Of a stretch of DNA of 64,000 nucleotides, positions 24,490 through 36,840 are shown one piece after another (within the stretch, counting starts at the first letter, position 1; each line of letters opens with the position of its first letter). A program made the position numbers and the translations under genes. Source of the stretch: Rhizopus sp. PT2906 (lineage: Eukaryota; Mucoromycota; Mucoromycetes; Mucorales; Rhizopodaceae); NCBI GenBank assembly GCA_025529335.1, contig JAMYHX010000181.1:1-64000 (forward strand), in the 5' to 3' direction. A model generated the notes under the pieces. That model was not told where the DNA came from. It did no database searches and saw only the letters and a list, made by a program, of their open reading frames with translations.

Positions 24490-24755
24490 TTACTAAAAAA
24501 AGTGCGAGTTGTAAAATATATAGTCATTGGTTGAAGTTAGTTTTGCGGATTGCGAGTAACTGCTTTATAGTATAACATCCGTAGCTTCATTCCCCTTCTC
24601 ATGATAAATATTTCCCTAACCATATTCTTTAAAATACTAGTCTCTAGGTACCATATCTTGTTGTAAATAAAAAGAACAATACAATATTAGTCACTCGCAA
24701 TCCGCGAAACTAGCTTTAAATAACCAATGATTGTTTATTTTAAAATCCGCGCTTT
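24490..24755. repeat. Imperfect inverted repeat, ~70-bp arms
   Basis: Arms at about 24490-24560 and 24685-24755 are imperfect reverse complements separated by about 125 bp. The best-matching core reads TTGCGGATTGCGAGT on the left and ACTCGCAATCCGCGAAA on the right, with an ATTGGTT/AACCAAT block outside. The inner edges (GTAACTG and AGTCAC) resemble the CAGT-type ends of mariner elements pointing away from each other. It could be a MITE or two abutting element termini. Confidence 0.5.
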
Positions 24756-24764
24756 TGAACGACT

Positions 24765-25530
24765 GTAATAGTAACTACGATAGATACACTGATAATACTA
24801 TACTCTGTTAAAAGGTGAGCACTACATGCACCAGAAAATAAGCTAATACTGCGGATTCTTCTTCACCTATACATGTAGAGACACTATACAACTTCACATA
24901 GCCAAAGTCTTTGCCTAAACTAAGGCTGTTCAGTTCACTTTCTCTGATACAAAACATGAATTTACCATAATTACGCTTGAATGATCTTGGTTCTTTACTG
25001 ATCAAACTGACAACATAAAAGTAGAATAAGAAATAACAGCATTTCTTTTCATTTCTTTTTTTTCTTGAAAATAAACAAACGAAAATGGTGAAAAGTTTTG
25101 CTAGGCAATATCATAGGTAGTACCTGGAGGTAGCGCATGTATTATTGGTCTAACTTCTGGTGCATTTTCCGGCGCATGTAGTGTTTCCCCTGTTAAAAAA
25201 AAAAGCAACAGTTTTAATGATTAACATTGTAGAATTGAAGTCATATATACTATCAGTCAAAACACCATGGTTTGAGCCATTTGTGGTTGCGAATCAGCAA
25301 GAAATCGCAACCTGGTCGTTAATGATGAAAACCAGCTCACCTGACGACCTTTTTGAAATTTGGAAGCGTCGATTTGTCCAATTAATAAGAGTTGAACGAC
25401 CCTTGTTGAAGATAAGGTAAATGCAGCCAGTGTATAGCTTAGGTTTCTCATATTTACTCTTCCTCTCCCATTTGTAAATACTACATTGATTTTGCAAGAA
25501 AAACACCGTCATCTGGAATATGATTCAAGT
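24765..25530 (+). repeat. Interspersed repeat, copy B (interrupted)
   Basis: Plus-strand copy of the repeat whose minus-strand copy A is at 10765-11140. Homology on the left covers the segment up to CTGTTAAAA at 24805-24813. It resumes after the second CTGTTAAAA at 25190-25198 and runs to about 25530. The encoded peptide (from about 25200) is the same type as in copy A, with several substitutions. Confidence 0.75.
24814..25189. mobile_element. 376-bp MULE-like insertion with 9-bp target duplication
   Basis: The element is flanked by the direct repeat CTGTTAAAA (24805-24813 and 25190-25198). It has terminal inverted repeats of about 26 bp: the left end begins GGTGAGCACTACATGC and the right end, reversed, GGGAAACACTACATGC, with 5 mismatches in 26. 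Copy A of the host repeat at 11.1 kb has a single CTGTTAAAA and no insertion, which proves the borders. A 9-bp duplication is the Mutator hallmark. It carries no transposase. A minus-strand open stretch (25005-24808) inside could be captured host sequence. Confidence 0.85.
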
Positions 25531-26533
25531 AGTCTTCAATTCGTAATATTATATTAAATAGTCAGTGTAGGAATTTAATATTGAAGTCGAGTTATGTTAA
25601 AATGGATCACCAGGCTGCATATTGGCCAAACTACAACTGGAAATATGTACCAGATTGTTAGAAGAAATGATAATGTTGCTGAAAGAAAGACTAAGGATGT
25701 AGTCATAGGCTTTTCAGCCGCGCTTTATTCTCAGTATATAATATAATAAAAGTTTCTTCTTATTGTTCTCTTTACATTTTTCTAACTGTGCGTTCGCTGT
25801 GATTTGGAGAATTGGTGGCAAGGACGGGTTCAAGAGAGTCTTTTATACCATGGGAGGGAAGCCACCACATCCTTAGTCTTTGTTTCGGCAACATAACCAT
25901 TTTCAAACACAAATCACTATATATGAATCAAAAAAAGGCAAAGTTCGCACACAAGTTGTACAATATGAAACTGGAATAATCACACGTCGCTGTCATTTAA
26001 CCACGATAAGCGTAACAAGAAGAGCTTTGATCCTAATTTCCATTTTAGGACTACTTTGCCCTGTATCACATTAACTTAATCCAGCGCTCTTTTATATGAA
26101 CCAATTGAAAGTGGAATGTCTTTTATATGTCTACAGGAGAGAAAAGGGGTACGCGACAAGATTATTTTTAAACATGGACTCCTAAAGTATCTTTTCCATG
26201 TCATGGGCCATTCCCCTATTTCTTTTTATCAACAACTGCCCCTCTTTCTCTTTAAGCCATTATGGGCATTAGAATAAGAGCTGACTCTGTTAAATATTGC
26301 TTACATTTACATCTAGACAGCATTATGCTTATTACACATATTTATTTATTAGAAAAGATAAAAGACCATACACCCGCACTTTTAAGGGGGGTTGCTCTAT
26401 AGCAAGGGGGAGAGAATCAGAGGCTTTCCATAAACAAGAAAGCGAAAAAAAGGGGAAAGTCTATTTCTACAAAGTATCTACTTTACTATATCTTTCTTTT
26501 TTATTCTCTGTTTCATGTGTATCTAATCAAGAA
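25531..26533. other. Upstream region of the chitin synthase
   Basis: About 1 kb without a convincing gene. A plus-strand frame at 25880-26074 has no recognisable domain. The segment before the chitin synthase start (26360-26530) is open in the same frame, but residues before the chosen ATG look like untranslated sequence. Confidence 0.4.
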
Positions 26534-29500
26534 ATGCAATCTAGCATAATCGACTTAACAGATCTGGTCAATGATTCAGTAACAGAGGACATTGTGGAGG
26601 CCTTGCGTCAAAGATACCTACATGATTCGACATATACATCCATTGGTCCTTCAATACTCGTTTCATTAAACCCATATAAAAGTATAAACAATGAAAATAA
26701 TAAAGCTGCCTACCTATTAGAATATAAAGACACCCAAAGCGCCAAGCTAAATAAATGGCGAGAACCACATTTGTATCAGCTCATAAACCATATCTATTTG
26801 CACATGAGAAGGACCAGGGTTAGTCAATCAATACTATTTAGGTAAATTGTGCTTGTGATCAGTTTAGCTCTTATTAATAATACTTTAGTGGAGAGTCTGG
26901 AAGTGGAAAGACCAAGGAGTTTCAAAGCTCTGTTGATTATCTCATCACTTTAAGCAGTCATCGTAAACCAAGCAAGCTTCAACCGAGTATTCTTCACGCT
27001 CAAGCTATCATCCATGCTTTCACACATGCGAAAACAGCTATTCATGACGATTCATCAAGGTCTTGCTTATATTTTGAAATGCACTTTACAGAAAAGGGAC
27101 GATTTACTGGTGCAAAGCTTTTGCCCTATGCTTTGGAGAAACACCGCGTTACCCATGCCGACCCGAACGAAAGAAACTTTCATATATTTTATTTTCTACT
27201 ATCTGGTGCGTCTCATGAAGAGAGGTCACGACTAGAGCTGTCTGACTGGTCAAGTTATCAATACTTGTCAAGAACTGCAACATCCAGGGCTTCTTCTATT
27301 GATGATGCTCAAGGTGAAGTCGAGCTAAAGGCTGCTCTTAAGGCGATGATCCCGGAAAAACAAAGAATAGGACAAATTTATCAAGTCTTGGCTGCCATAT
27401 TGCATCTTGGAAACATACAGTTTGCTGAAGACCCAAACAATGCTCAGGATGCAGCTGTTATAAAAAATACGGATACATTGCATACAGTAGCAGATTTATT
27501 AGGCGTGGATCCAAATGCTATAGCAAACACACTTACCTACAAGAGTAAACTGATTAAAAGGGACATCACAACTCTATTCTTGAACCCTGAACAAGCTAGT
27601 CATCAGAGAGATAAATTAGCTGAATCACTCTATTGCTTGCTGTACACTTGGATTATTGAACAGTTAAATGACAAGCTAGCACCAAAAAATTCTCATTGCT
27701 TTATATCCTTGTTGGACATGCCGGGTTGGAGCTCCCAAACAGGATATTCTGGATTTGATCAATTTACGTTTCATTATATTCAGGAGACGATGCATAACTA
27801 CATGTTTTCAACCTTATTTGATCAGAGTTGCTACCAAGAGCAAGGTATTGGAGTACAGTTTGATAAGCCAATCTCCAATTCTATTATGGACATCTACGTA
27901 CATCCTTCTAAAGGTCTATGGAGCATCATGAATGCCCAAGCCTCCCGTCCACAGCAGCGATATGATGATGATCAGACAATAGTTCACAACTTTATATCAG
28001 CCAATAAAACAGCATTAAACGATCAAACTCTTTCGTTAAAGAAAGAGGATACGGGCCTTCAAGTGTTCACTATTCAACATTATTGGGGGCCAGTCACTTA
28101 CAGCCCTTACAACTTTAGTGAAAGAAATCAAGACTACCTTCTAAATGATTTCATATCACTCTTCAAGGGCAATGCTTACAATCCTCCTTCAGCTAACGGT
28201 TTAGTAGCAAGTCTATTTGACGATTCAATAATTGGTCAAGATGATGGCACTAGAAGTAGAGTAAATTCACCTTATCAGGCCATTAAGCCTTTAAGGCCAC
28301 CAACCATCGCTACAGGAGAAAGCCACCAAGCAGCATCCTTGAATCAAGACCATAAACCAACGGATGTGAAGTCTGCACTGTCAGTTTCCTTACAACCTGA
28401 TGCGCCAACAATAGGTCATATCTTAACCACTGGTGTCTTTGATCTTACTAATGCCCTATCGCACACTCTATCTTGGTATGTCATTTGTATGCGACCCAAT
28501 GAATTATTTCTACCAAACTCTTGCGATATGAAGAAACTATCCTCTCAAGTCATATTGTTCAAGTTACAAGCTTTGATAAAAAGAATGAAGGCAGGCTACC
28601 ATACAATTTCATTTACATTTGACGAATTTTGGGAAAGATACTACATCTCTTTGCCGGTTACTGTAAATACAATGATAGATCCAGCCCTATCAGCTAAAGA
28701 GAAATGTTGTTTTGTATCACAAGCCCTAGGGTGGGATGAGGCAATGATGACAATTGGTGAGAGCAAAGTAAGTATGATACCTTAAAACTGCAATGGTGTC
28801 TAATTTATTTCAAAGGTATTTCTTTCAAATAATGCTTTTAGAGTATTGGAAGATGACTTGAAGAGCCTTGAAAAAAATGAATCCAAAAAAGCAAAGTTAT
28901 CATCAAAAGGTACAAAATATAATAGACAAGATTTTCAATGGATATAATAGCCTAACTATCGTGGTATATCACCAGGACAAAGGCCGTTTGATATGTACTC
29001 ATTTAATGATGATCTCGCATCAACAGCTATGTCAGAAGATGATTATATGGAGGAAGCTGGGTTGCATGGCTACACTGGATCAGACCTAATGTCACAAGCT
29101 ACTCTTGATAACCGAAATAATTATGCATTTGGTAACAACAGCACTCATGATATGAAGTCAGATACAGAAAAGAAGGCAAATATGCTTCCTGGCGCTGATC
29201 CTCAAAAGGAAATAGACGATGAACCAATGTCAAATATAAGAAAAAAATGGCTACTCTTTGTATGGATTTTAACCTGGTGGGCGCCCTCTCTCTTTCTCCA
29301 TCATTGTGGAGGAATGAGTAGAAAAGATGTGAGACTAGCTTGGAGAGAAAAGGTGGCATTGTGTATTTTAATTTTCTTACTCTCGGCTGCTATGGTGGTG
29401 TTTATTGTTTTCTTTGGCCCTCTTATTTGCCCTCATCAAGACGTATATTCTGTCTCAGAGCTTCAAGCGAAGTCAACCAAAGATAATGCTTACGTTGCTA

Positions 29501-32422
29501 TTCGAGGTGAAGTCTTTGACTTGACAAAATTTGCTCCTCATCACTGGGCATCAGAGGTGATTCCTGACAATGTCATATTTGAGTACGCCGGAAAGGATGC
29601 TACCAACCTATTTCCTGTTCAAGTCTCGGCCCTCTGTGATGGTATAACAGGGAGAATACCCGAAGAAATTGTCCTCGATTTCCAGACAAATTTGACAGAC
29701 AAAAATGCTGCCTATCATGACTTTAGGTTCTTTACGAATGACTACCGCCCTGATTGGTATTTTGAACAAATGGTTTATCTTAGAAAGAACTATCGACTTG
29801 GGTTTATGGGGTACGAGCCATCAGATATTTTACGACAGGCAACAAATGTTGTGAGCGTTGGTGAAATCAATACGCATCGCAGCTGGGCTATTTTACATGG
29901 TGATGTATACGATCTGACTTATTATCTTATGGGTGGAAGAGCTCCACGTGCACCAGAAGGACTGTCTCCTCCAGCAAATCTCGATCTCAACTTTATGGAT
30001 AACAGTATTGTTGAGTTGTTCCGACAGCTCGCAGGAACTGATATATCAAAGCACTTTGATGCATTACCTATATCTGGCGAACTAAGAGCCCGTCAATTGG
30101 TCTGTTTACGAAACCTTTTCTTTGTTGGGAAACTAGATACCAGACGCTCGGTACAGTGCCTGTTTTCTGAATACTTTTTATTAATTATAACAGGTAAGAA
30201 GCCAAGAATATACGTAGATATACCTAATGCTCCATAGGTTTTCTTTGCGCTGTTATCGTTTTCAAGTTTTTGGCCGCACTACAACTTGGGACATCTCGAG
30301 AGCCAGAAGATTATGATAAATTTATCATATGCCAAGTTCCTTGTTACACTGAAGGAGAAGAGTCCTTAAGAAAGACAATTGATTCCATTGCAGTTCTAAA
30401 ATATGATGACAAACGTAAATTGTTGTTTCTTGTTTGCGATGGTATGATTGTCGGTAGTGGCAACGATAGATCAACTCCACGTATTGTTCTTGACATTCTC
30501 GGTGTTGATGCTAATGTTGATCCTGAACCACTCTCATTCCTTTCTCTTGGTGAAGGTGCTAAACAATATAACGCCGCAAAAATCTATTCTGGGCTTTATG
30601 AATGTTCTGGTCATGTGGTACCCTATGTTGTTGTTGTAAAGGTCGGTGCTCCTAATGAAAGACAGAAACCAGGAAACAGAGGAAAAAGAGATTCACAAAT
30701 GGTGCTTATGCGATTCCTTAACAAGGTGCACTTTGAATCTCCCATGACTCCAATGGAACTTGAAATATACCATCAGATCAAAAACGTTATCGGAGTTAAC
30801 CCAAGCTTTTATGAATTCGTTCTAATGGTTGACGCAGATACAGAGGTCTTACCTGATTCACTCAATAGGATGGTATCTTGCTTCGTACATGACGCAAAGG
30901 TCATAGGTCTCTGTGGAGAAACTAAACTAGCAAACGAAAAAGATAGCTGGGTTACTATGATTCAGGTGTATGAATACTATATCTCTCACTTCTTGTCCAA
31001 AGCTTTTGAATCATTATTTGGCTCTGTTACTTGCTTACCGGGTTGCTTCTGTATGTACCGCGTACGTTCCCCTGGTAAAAATCAGCCACTGTTGGTTAGC
31101 AATCAAGTGATAGACGATTATGCGGAAAATAAGGTCAATACGCTTCACAAGAAGAATTTGTTACACTTGGGTGAAGACCGTTATTTGACCACACTAATCT
31201 TGAAGCACTTTCCAACATATAAAACTAAATTCACTGCTGATGCGGGCTGTTTAACAAATGCACCTGATAGATGGAGCGTGCTGTTATCTCAAAGAAGACG
31301 CTGGATCAACTCTACAATTCATAACTTGGGCGAACTTGTATTCTTACCTCAACTATGTGGCTTCTGCTGTTTTTCTATGCGTTTTGTGGTCATTTTAGAC
31401 TTGTTGAGTACTTTGGTCATGCCAGCAGTAGTCTGCTACCTTGGTTACTTGATTTATCAGTTAGCAACCAATGCAGATCAGGTCCCCTTGATTTCACTGA
31501 TTACTTTGTGTGGTGTTTACGGTTTACAAGCCATCATTTTTATTCTGCGCAGAAAGGTAAGCTTTTAGTTATAATGGTTGCTGGCTTTAGACTAATGTAA
31601 TTGTAGTGGGAGCACATCGGATGGATGATAGTCTACATTTTGGCAATCCCGATCTTTTCCTTCTTCATCCCTATTTATTCTTTTTGGCATTTTGATGACT
31701 TCTCTTGGGGAAATACTCGTGTTGTTCTCGGAGAGGATGGTCAAAAGAAAGTGCTACCGGCAGACGAAGGTACATTCGATCCAAAAGCTATACCTCTTAA
31801 AAAGTGGAGCGACCATGAAAATGAATTATGGGAGAGCGGTTCGGTCGAGACCAAGGGCACCACTATAACTTCAACCTCACGTCGAACGGCAAATAATCCT
31901 TATGTCTCATCAGCATCCTGTTTAGGATACCCCAGTATGAGTCCTGGATATATTGCTCCTGTCGTAAATTACGCTCCAAGTATAAATCAGATTCCAGTAA
32001 GCGGGGCAGGCGCTATACCTGGGACATTCTATCAAAGCGATAACATAAGCTTGAGATACTCTCAGCAAAACCTGGCAGGAAGAGCACCGTCAGTAATGAT
32101 GGGTGTTCCATCATTTAACGCTCCTGGTCAGGCCAACTTTAATTTATCCACGCCTTCAGTCTACAGTGTTGATGGTGGCTATCAAGCAGGATACCAAGGC
32201 ATGGGTGTCAACCCCACAGTTGTAGGTGGAGAACACGACGCTTCATATCCAACAGATGAAGAAATTAAAAGAGAAGTACAGAGAATTACAGCTACTGCAA
32301 ATCTGATGACAATAACAAAAAAGCAAGTTCGTGAACAACTAAGTAGACGCTTTGGCATTAATATGTCTAATAGAAAGGAGTTCATAAATCAGTGTATCGA
32401 AGACTGTTTAAAGCAGCATTAG
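26534..32422 (+). CDS. Chitin synthase with N-terminal myosin motor domain
   Basis: This membrane enzyme polymerises UDP-GlcNAc into chitin at growth sites. Exons 26534-26841, 26889-28767, 28816-28909, 28976-30193, 30238-31556 and 31607-32422 give 1,877 residues with all phases closing. The N-terminal myosin-like motor has its P-loop across the exon 1/2 junction (SGESGSGKT), switch-I-like DDSSRS, switch-II-like LLDMPGW and KVFLSNNAFRVLEDD. Then come a membrane segment (LCILIFLLSAAMVVFIVFF), a cytochrome-b5-like domain (RGEVFDLTKF) and further membrane segments. The catalytic domain has DADTE, EDRYLT and QRRRW. The C-terminus ends in a DEK_C-like fold (DEEIKREVQRI to the end). This is the architecture of fungal class V/VII motor chitin synthases. 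Start chosen at the first ATG before the motor homology. Confidence 0.93.
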
Positions 32423-32509
32423 CTTTATTTGTTATGTCGAATAAAAATGATACCAAAAACTTTTTAATATGTACGAATCAAATAATTAATGATTTATTGT
32501 TCTATGCAG

Positions 32510-35189
32510 CTAAACAAATGGAGCTGAGAGAGGATCGATAACCTTGCCTAACTTTGTGAGGACACGAGGCTTCGTCATCTTTGAGAATGTTGCTGTAGTG
32601 TTCCATTCGTTACCAACAGGAGTAGTAAGAGATCTTTCATATTGTTCCAATGTCTTGAAGGGATATGGTACAGAAACAGCTTGGTATTTTTCGGCCTAAG
32701 AGTATAATATAAGTAACAGCCTTGATAAAGACGAAATATATAGACATTACCTTTTTGTTGGCCTTTTCATTAATAATTACATGTGCCAATTTGGCATCTC
32801 TTCGCTTATCTGCTGCAATACCCTTTGTAATCTTGACAATCTTCTTTTTGTTCTTTTTAGGTTTCACGCCTGCTCCAGCCCAAGCACCCCAACCAGGAAG
32901 AGTCAGATCTTCGACCTTATCACCATCTTCAGCAATTTCAGCCAGCTTTTCTTCTTCAAACTCTGCAACAACATCGTCATCTGCAAAGGCTCTTGCTACA
33001 AGGTCGCGCTGTTCAAAAGTAACACTCTTTTTAGGAGCCTTTAAGGGCACATCATCATTATCCTTATGACTCTTGGGTTGTACTTTCTGTACTGGTGCTT
33101 CTTTCACGGTACTGCTTGCTGCAATCTTCACTTTGGTTTTCTTTTCCTTTTTCTTGTTTTCTACCTTGTTTGTTTTATTATCCTGCTTCTTTTCAATTGT
33201 TGTTTCAACAATTTTTATTTCTGTAACTGCGGAATCAGTGACAGGAGATGTAGCATCCTCAGTATCAAACTGATCTTCCTCTCTTGCTTCTTGCTCTGGT
33301 TCATCATTAGACTGCACTTGTTTTGCTTTGGCACCAAATGCCATACGACCAGGGTTATTTGATATCATTACAAAGTTATCCTCTTCTTTTTCTTTATCTT
33401 CATTGTCGCTATCTGGAGCAAGCCATTCCTTTTCGAACTCGTCAATTTCATTTTTAAGATTGTCAGATTGACGTTTAGCGGCATCCTGCATAAATTTCAT
33501 TGAAAGTATGCCTTTTTGTGGTTGGGTATCTTGTTCAATATCTTGTTTTAAGCTGTTAATCTCCTCTAAAATAGCTGCATCATCATGATCATCACTATCG
33601 TCTTCAGACTCTGACCCTTCAATTTTACGTCGAAGTTCTTCTCCACGACGTAATTGCTCCATAATAGCTTCGCGAGTGCCTTCGTCTTGAACGCCACGAG
33701 CCAATGCACGCTTGGCCCATTTACTAGTATTCTTATGTTTCAGTGTCATTCTTTCTTCGGCTCTACTTAATGCAGCCTTCATCTTGTCTTCATTTTCTTC
33801 TTCAAAATCAATTTCTGAAGTTTCCTGTACTTGAGAGGTGATCTTTTCCTTTTCCTTACGCTTTAATTTTCTGTAGCTCTTGCTCTTAATTTTCTTTAAA
33901 CGTTTGTTCTTGATTTCACTACGGAACATCAATTCACGCATCATACGTAGTTCTCTACGTCTTGCTTCCACTTCAGCGACAGTTAGCTTATTTAACTTTA
34001 AAGCCTCAAATGCTTCGAGTTCTTCGTCTTTCATGCCAGCATCAGCAAGAGCTTGTTGCACTTGTTGTTCTAAAGTTGTTTCTGCCTTGAATTTACTTGC
34101 TAGTGCAGCACTTGTACGACCATCCTTTGGTGAAGAAGAGCTGTCTTGAAGTGGGAACGAAAGATGTTCTGCAGCACGAGTCATTTGAACCGTAGGCTGC
34201 CATTTAGAAATCTCTTCAGTTGTGTTGGCTAGAGCGGCTTGACGTTCCATACGATCTTGTATACGTTTTGGTAATGGCGCATCCAAAGCTCGGCGAGTCA
34301 AGTGTTTGCCTTTTCCGACGAGTGTTTCAATACCTTCTTTCAATGAACCAAACGTCGACTCATCGTTGACAGTGCTCATAAGATCATCTAGACTGATTTT
34401 CTTATTCGATCCATCATGACCACGGGTGTTTAAATTAAACTCATTCTCTTGATATGCTTCATTTCTTTCCTTCAATTGGCGTCTTTTAGTTTTAGAGTCG
34501 GGCATGTCAGAATCATTACGTCTACGCTTTTTAGTCTCAAGTCCCTCAACAAAGTTAGCGAGTCCATCATTGTCACTAGCATCGTCATCTTCTTCCTCGT
34601 CGTCACCATCTACAATGTCATCAAATCCTTTGAATTCTTCTTCATCTTCATCGTCATAATCATCATCCTTGGCTCCAGTATCCATATCATCCTCGTCTTC
34701 GTGATTACCGTCAAGCATTTGAGAGAGATCCACAAAGCCACCTTCATCTTCCAGGTCACTTTCATCTTCCTGGCCGGATTCATCTTCGTCCAAGTTAATC
34801 TCATTATTGTCGTTGTTTGCTTTTTTCAGGTGTTTTTTCTCGGATGTCTACACATAAAAAAGGGTTATTATTCATGACTTGTTTGATGATGCCTCTATCA
34901 TTTTATTTACCTTTGTAGATCCTCGAAACTTGTAGCCTTCGAAACGCTCTTCATCCGATTCATCAAATGCCTCGTCAGAATCAATTTCTTCATCGTCCTC
35001 CTCATCTATTTCGCCTGCATCGTATTCTAGATTGTCAACTTCATCAAGATCATGTCCTTTTCGGCGATCTGACAGTTCTTCAGCCTCATAGACATCAGAC
35101 GCAACAAGTCCGTCGGATTTTAGTTTCTTTGCCTTGTGTATAGGCTTTTTATGGTGATTATTGGCTTTATTCTTTATTGGACGAGCCAT
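32510..35189 (-). CDS. UTP14: U3 snoRNP / small-subunit processome protein UTP14
   Basis: UTP14 acts in the nucleolus in 18S rRNA maturation and stimulates the helicase Dhr1. Exons 35189-34911, 34847-32751 and 32695-32510 give 853 residues, all introns GT-AG and in phase 0. The start is basic (MARPIKNKANNHHKK), followed by long acidic tracts. Then the family signatures appear: PKRIQDRMERQAALANT with KWQPTV, a KIKSKSYRKL block, and SKWAKRALARG. The C-terminus (VLTKLGKVIDPLSAPF) is the conserved UTP14 end and lies on the last exon. The gene is convergent with the chitin synthase, 87 bp apart. Confidence 0.94.
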
Positions 35190-35239
35190 GAGTTGATTAC
35201 AAGAAAAGCACAGCAAGTTGAAAAAATATACTTGTGCAT

Positions 35240-35783
35240 TTAAGCAAAGTTACTGTTTAAAGAAAAGCAGTCCTGCATATCCAATAAAACTTCGGAAAAG
35301 TCACAGTTCATTTCAACCAATTGAAATAAGACCTGGTTCTCCTTTAAGAAGAAACGAGTGTTATGCTCCATGCTTTTAGTAAAGCCTTCCTTCTTCTGTT
35401 TGATATTGAATATCTAAATATAATGTACGATAACCTATATCCAACATCGATCACTAGAAAAATGGCTTGAAACTGGAGCTATTACCGAGGTTATTCAATA
35501 ATCACCGTATTTCTTATGTTACTGAGAGTGACCCTATGTTCATTAAGCCGTCCCTCGAGCTTTTGAATACAACCATATACCTTTTACAGTAGAATGCCTG
35601 TTACAAGTATAATTTATTAAAAGCATACAACAAACATTACCCGTTTGTTGATCGTCTTTAAGTAAAATAAGGCCCTTTATTGAATGCAATAGAGGCTTAT
35701 AAGCCCTTTCAAACGTACATACCTTTCCCTTTGTTTCGCTTTGCCTTTGGAGGCGGAGGGTCGTCGTCTTTCTTTCGCTTCAT
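35240..35783 (-). CDS. Possible small multi-exon gene of unknown function
   Basis: Two stretches look coding. The first is an ATG at 35783 opening a 20-codon basic exon (MKRKKDDDPPPPKAKRNKGK) followed by a GTATGT donor. The second is a terminal exon of about 50 codons ending at TAA 35242-35240, preceded by an acceptor after TATTTAG. It reads a helical segment (KENQVLFQLVEMNCDFSEV). The exons between them are not resolved; several short candidates exist. It would end about 50 bp upstream of UTP14 on the same strand. I recognise no family. Could be chance open sequence. Confidence 0.3.
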
Positions 35784-36086
35784 GTTGAAGTAAAGAAGAA
35801 AGGGGAAAGTAACTGCAGAGAGCCTTGTAATATTGAATTAACGATCGACAACATTATTTTATTAATTTATCATATTTTCTTTAATAGTAAAATCTGCCGT
35901 GAATGAAAAGCCGCTCCACTTTTGTCACACTGCTCATCTTACTGTGATCCTCAAAGTAGCTTTCTTTATAAAAGCGATGGGAAAAGGATACTAAAATGTC
36001 ACACGATGGTCATGAATCATCATCTAAACACCAGGAACAGTGATTGAAGAAGTGGCAGTGAAGAGGGAAAAGAAGAAGCACAAACC
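35784..36086. other. Spacer, no gene seen
   Basis: AT-rich sequence between the possible small gene and the Helitron fragment. Nothing recognisable. Confidence 0.4.
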
Positions 36087-36840
36087 CTAATGACACCCAT
36101 ATGTTCCATGATGAAGTATCAGTACGCAATTCGTACACATGTATGCACCATGTGTCTGGCTGATACGCTGAAAGTGCTGCTCAAATCCAGTGTTTTGACG
36201 AAGTTTGCTATTGCTTCTCAAGGTAAGAACAATATCACAGAAGCCTCTATCACTATACTCGATTGGGATAACAGCAGCAATCTCCTCCATTGTTGGAAGG
36301 TTGTGAGTGCGTCTATCGCTTCCTTCAATTAAACCATTCTCATTGATGGGCTGATAATGATGTATGGTGTACTGTCTTCTCTTTGATTATTACCTCACCG
36401 ACAGTGTTACTGTTCTCATGGTTGCTCGGTACCCCATGTGCATGGCGGTACACGCGCAAAGGGATTGCATTGAGCAAGCATAGCTGAAAGCTCCCTAATG
36501 ATCTTAGAATCAAGGTTGTTGTTTCGTGCTTGTCTTCGTTCAGCGGCATAGGAAGGATCAAATATATATAGCTGGGCGTAGGAAGGCTCACTGCTCTCAA
36601 CTGGAGTCAAGGGGCCTTGACGGCGGCAAAGTGCGCCGTGGCAATAGGGACACTCTTTGACCATACGCCCAAGGACCAAAGGTCGAAGGCGAGAAAGCTG
36701 CGAGATATAGGCAGTAGGTTCTGTCCTGGTCCTGCCTCTGGATCTACTTTCAGCTTCAACAGACTCGACTGTTCTTGGTCTTCTTCTAGGTCTAGTAGCG
36801 ACATCAGCTTCTTTGTGTTAGCCCTCGGCACGATGTCTAC
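36087..36840 (-). pseudogene. Helitron helicase-like N-terminal domain fragment
   Basis: Minus-strand pieces in changing frames match the Helitron-like N-terminal domain. One piece has CPYCHG followed by PSYAQLYIFDPSYAAERRQ and REL-S-x-ML-x-Q-CNPFAR. A downstream piece has IVLTLRS and RISQTHGAYM then a decayed HHGTYGCH (normally L-F-P-x-G-x-x-G-W-H). No Rep HUH motif or PIF1 helicase remains, so this is a short decayed fragment of a rolling-circle transposon. Confidence 0.72.

Noticed and set aside
26297..26533. N-terminal extension of the chitin synthase frame
   Set aside because: Residues before 26534 have no motor homology and no ATG, so the start was placed at 26534.
32722..34877. Several plus-strand frames antisense to UTP14
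   Set aside because: Hydrophobic shadows of the acidic/basic UTP14 coding strand with no start context or domain.
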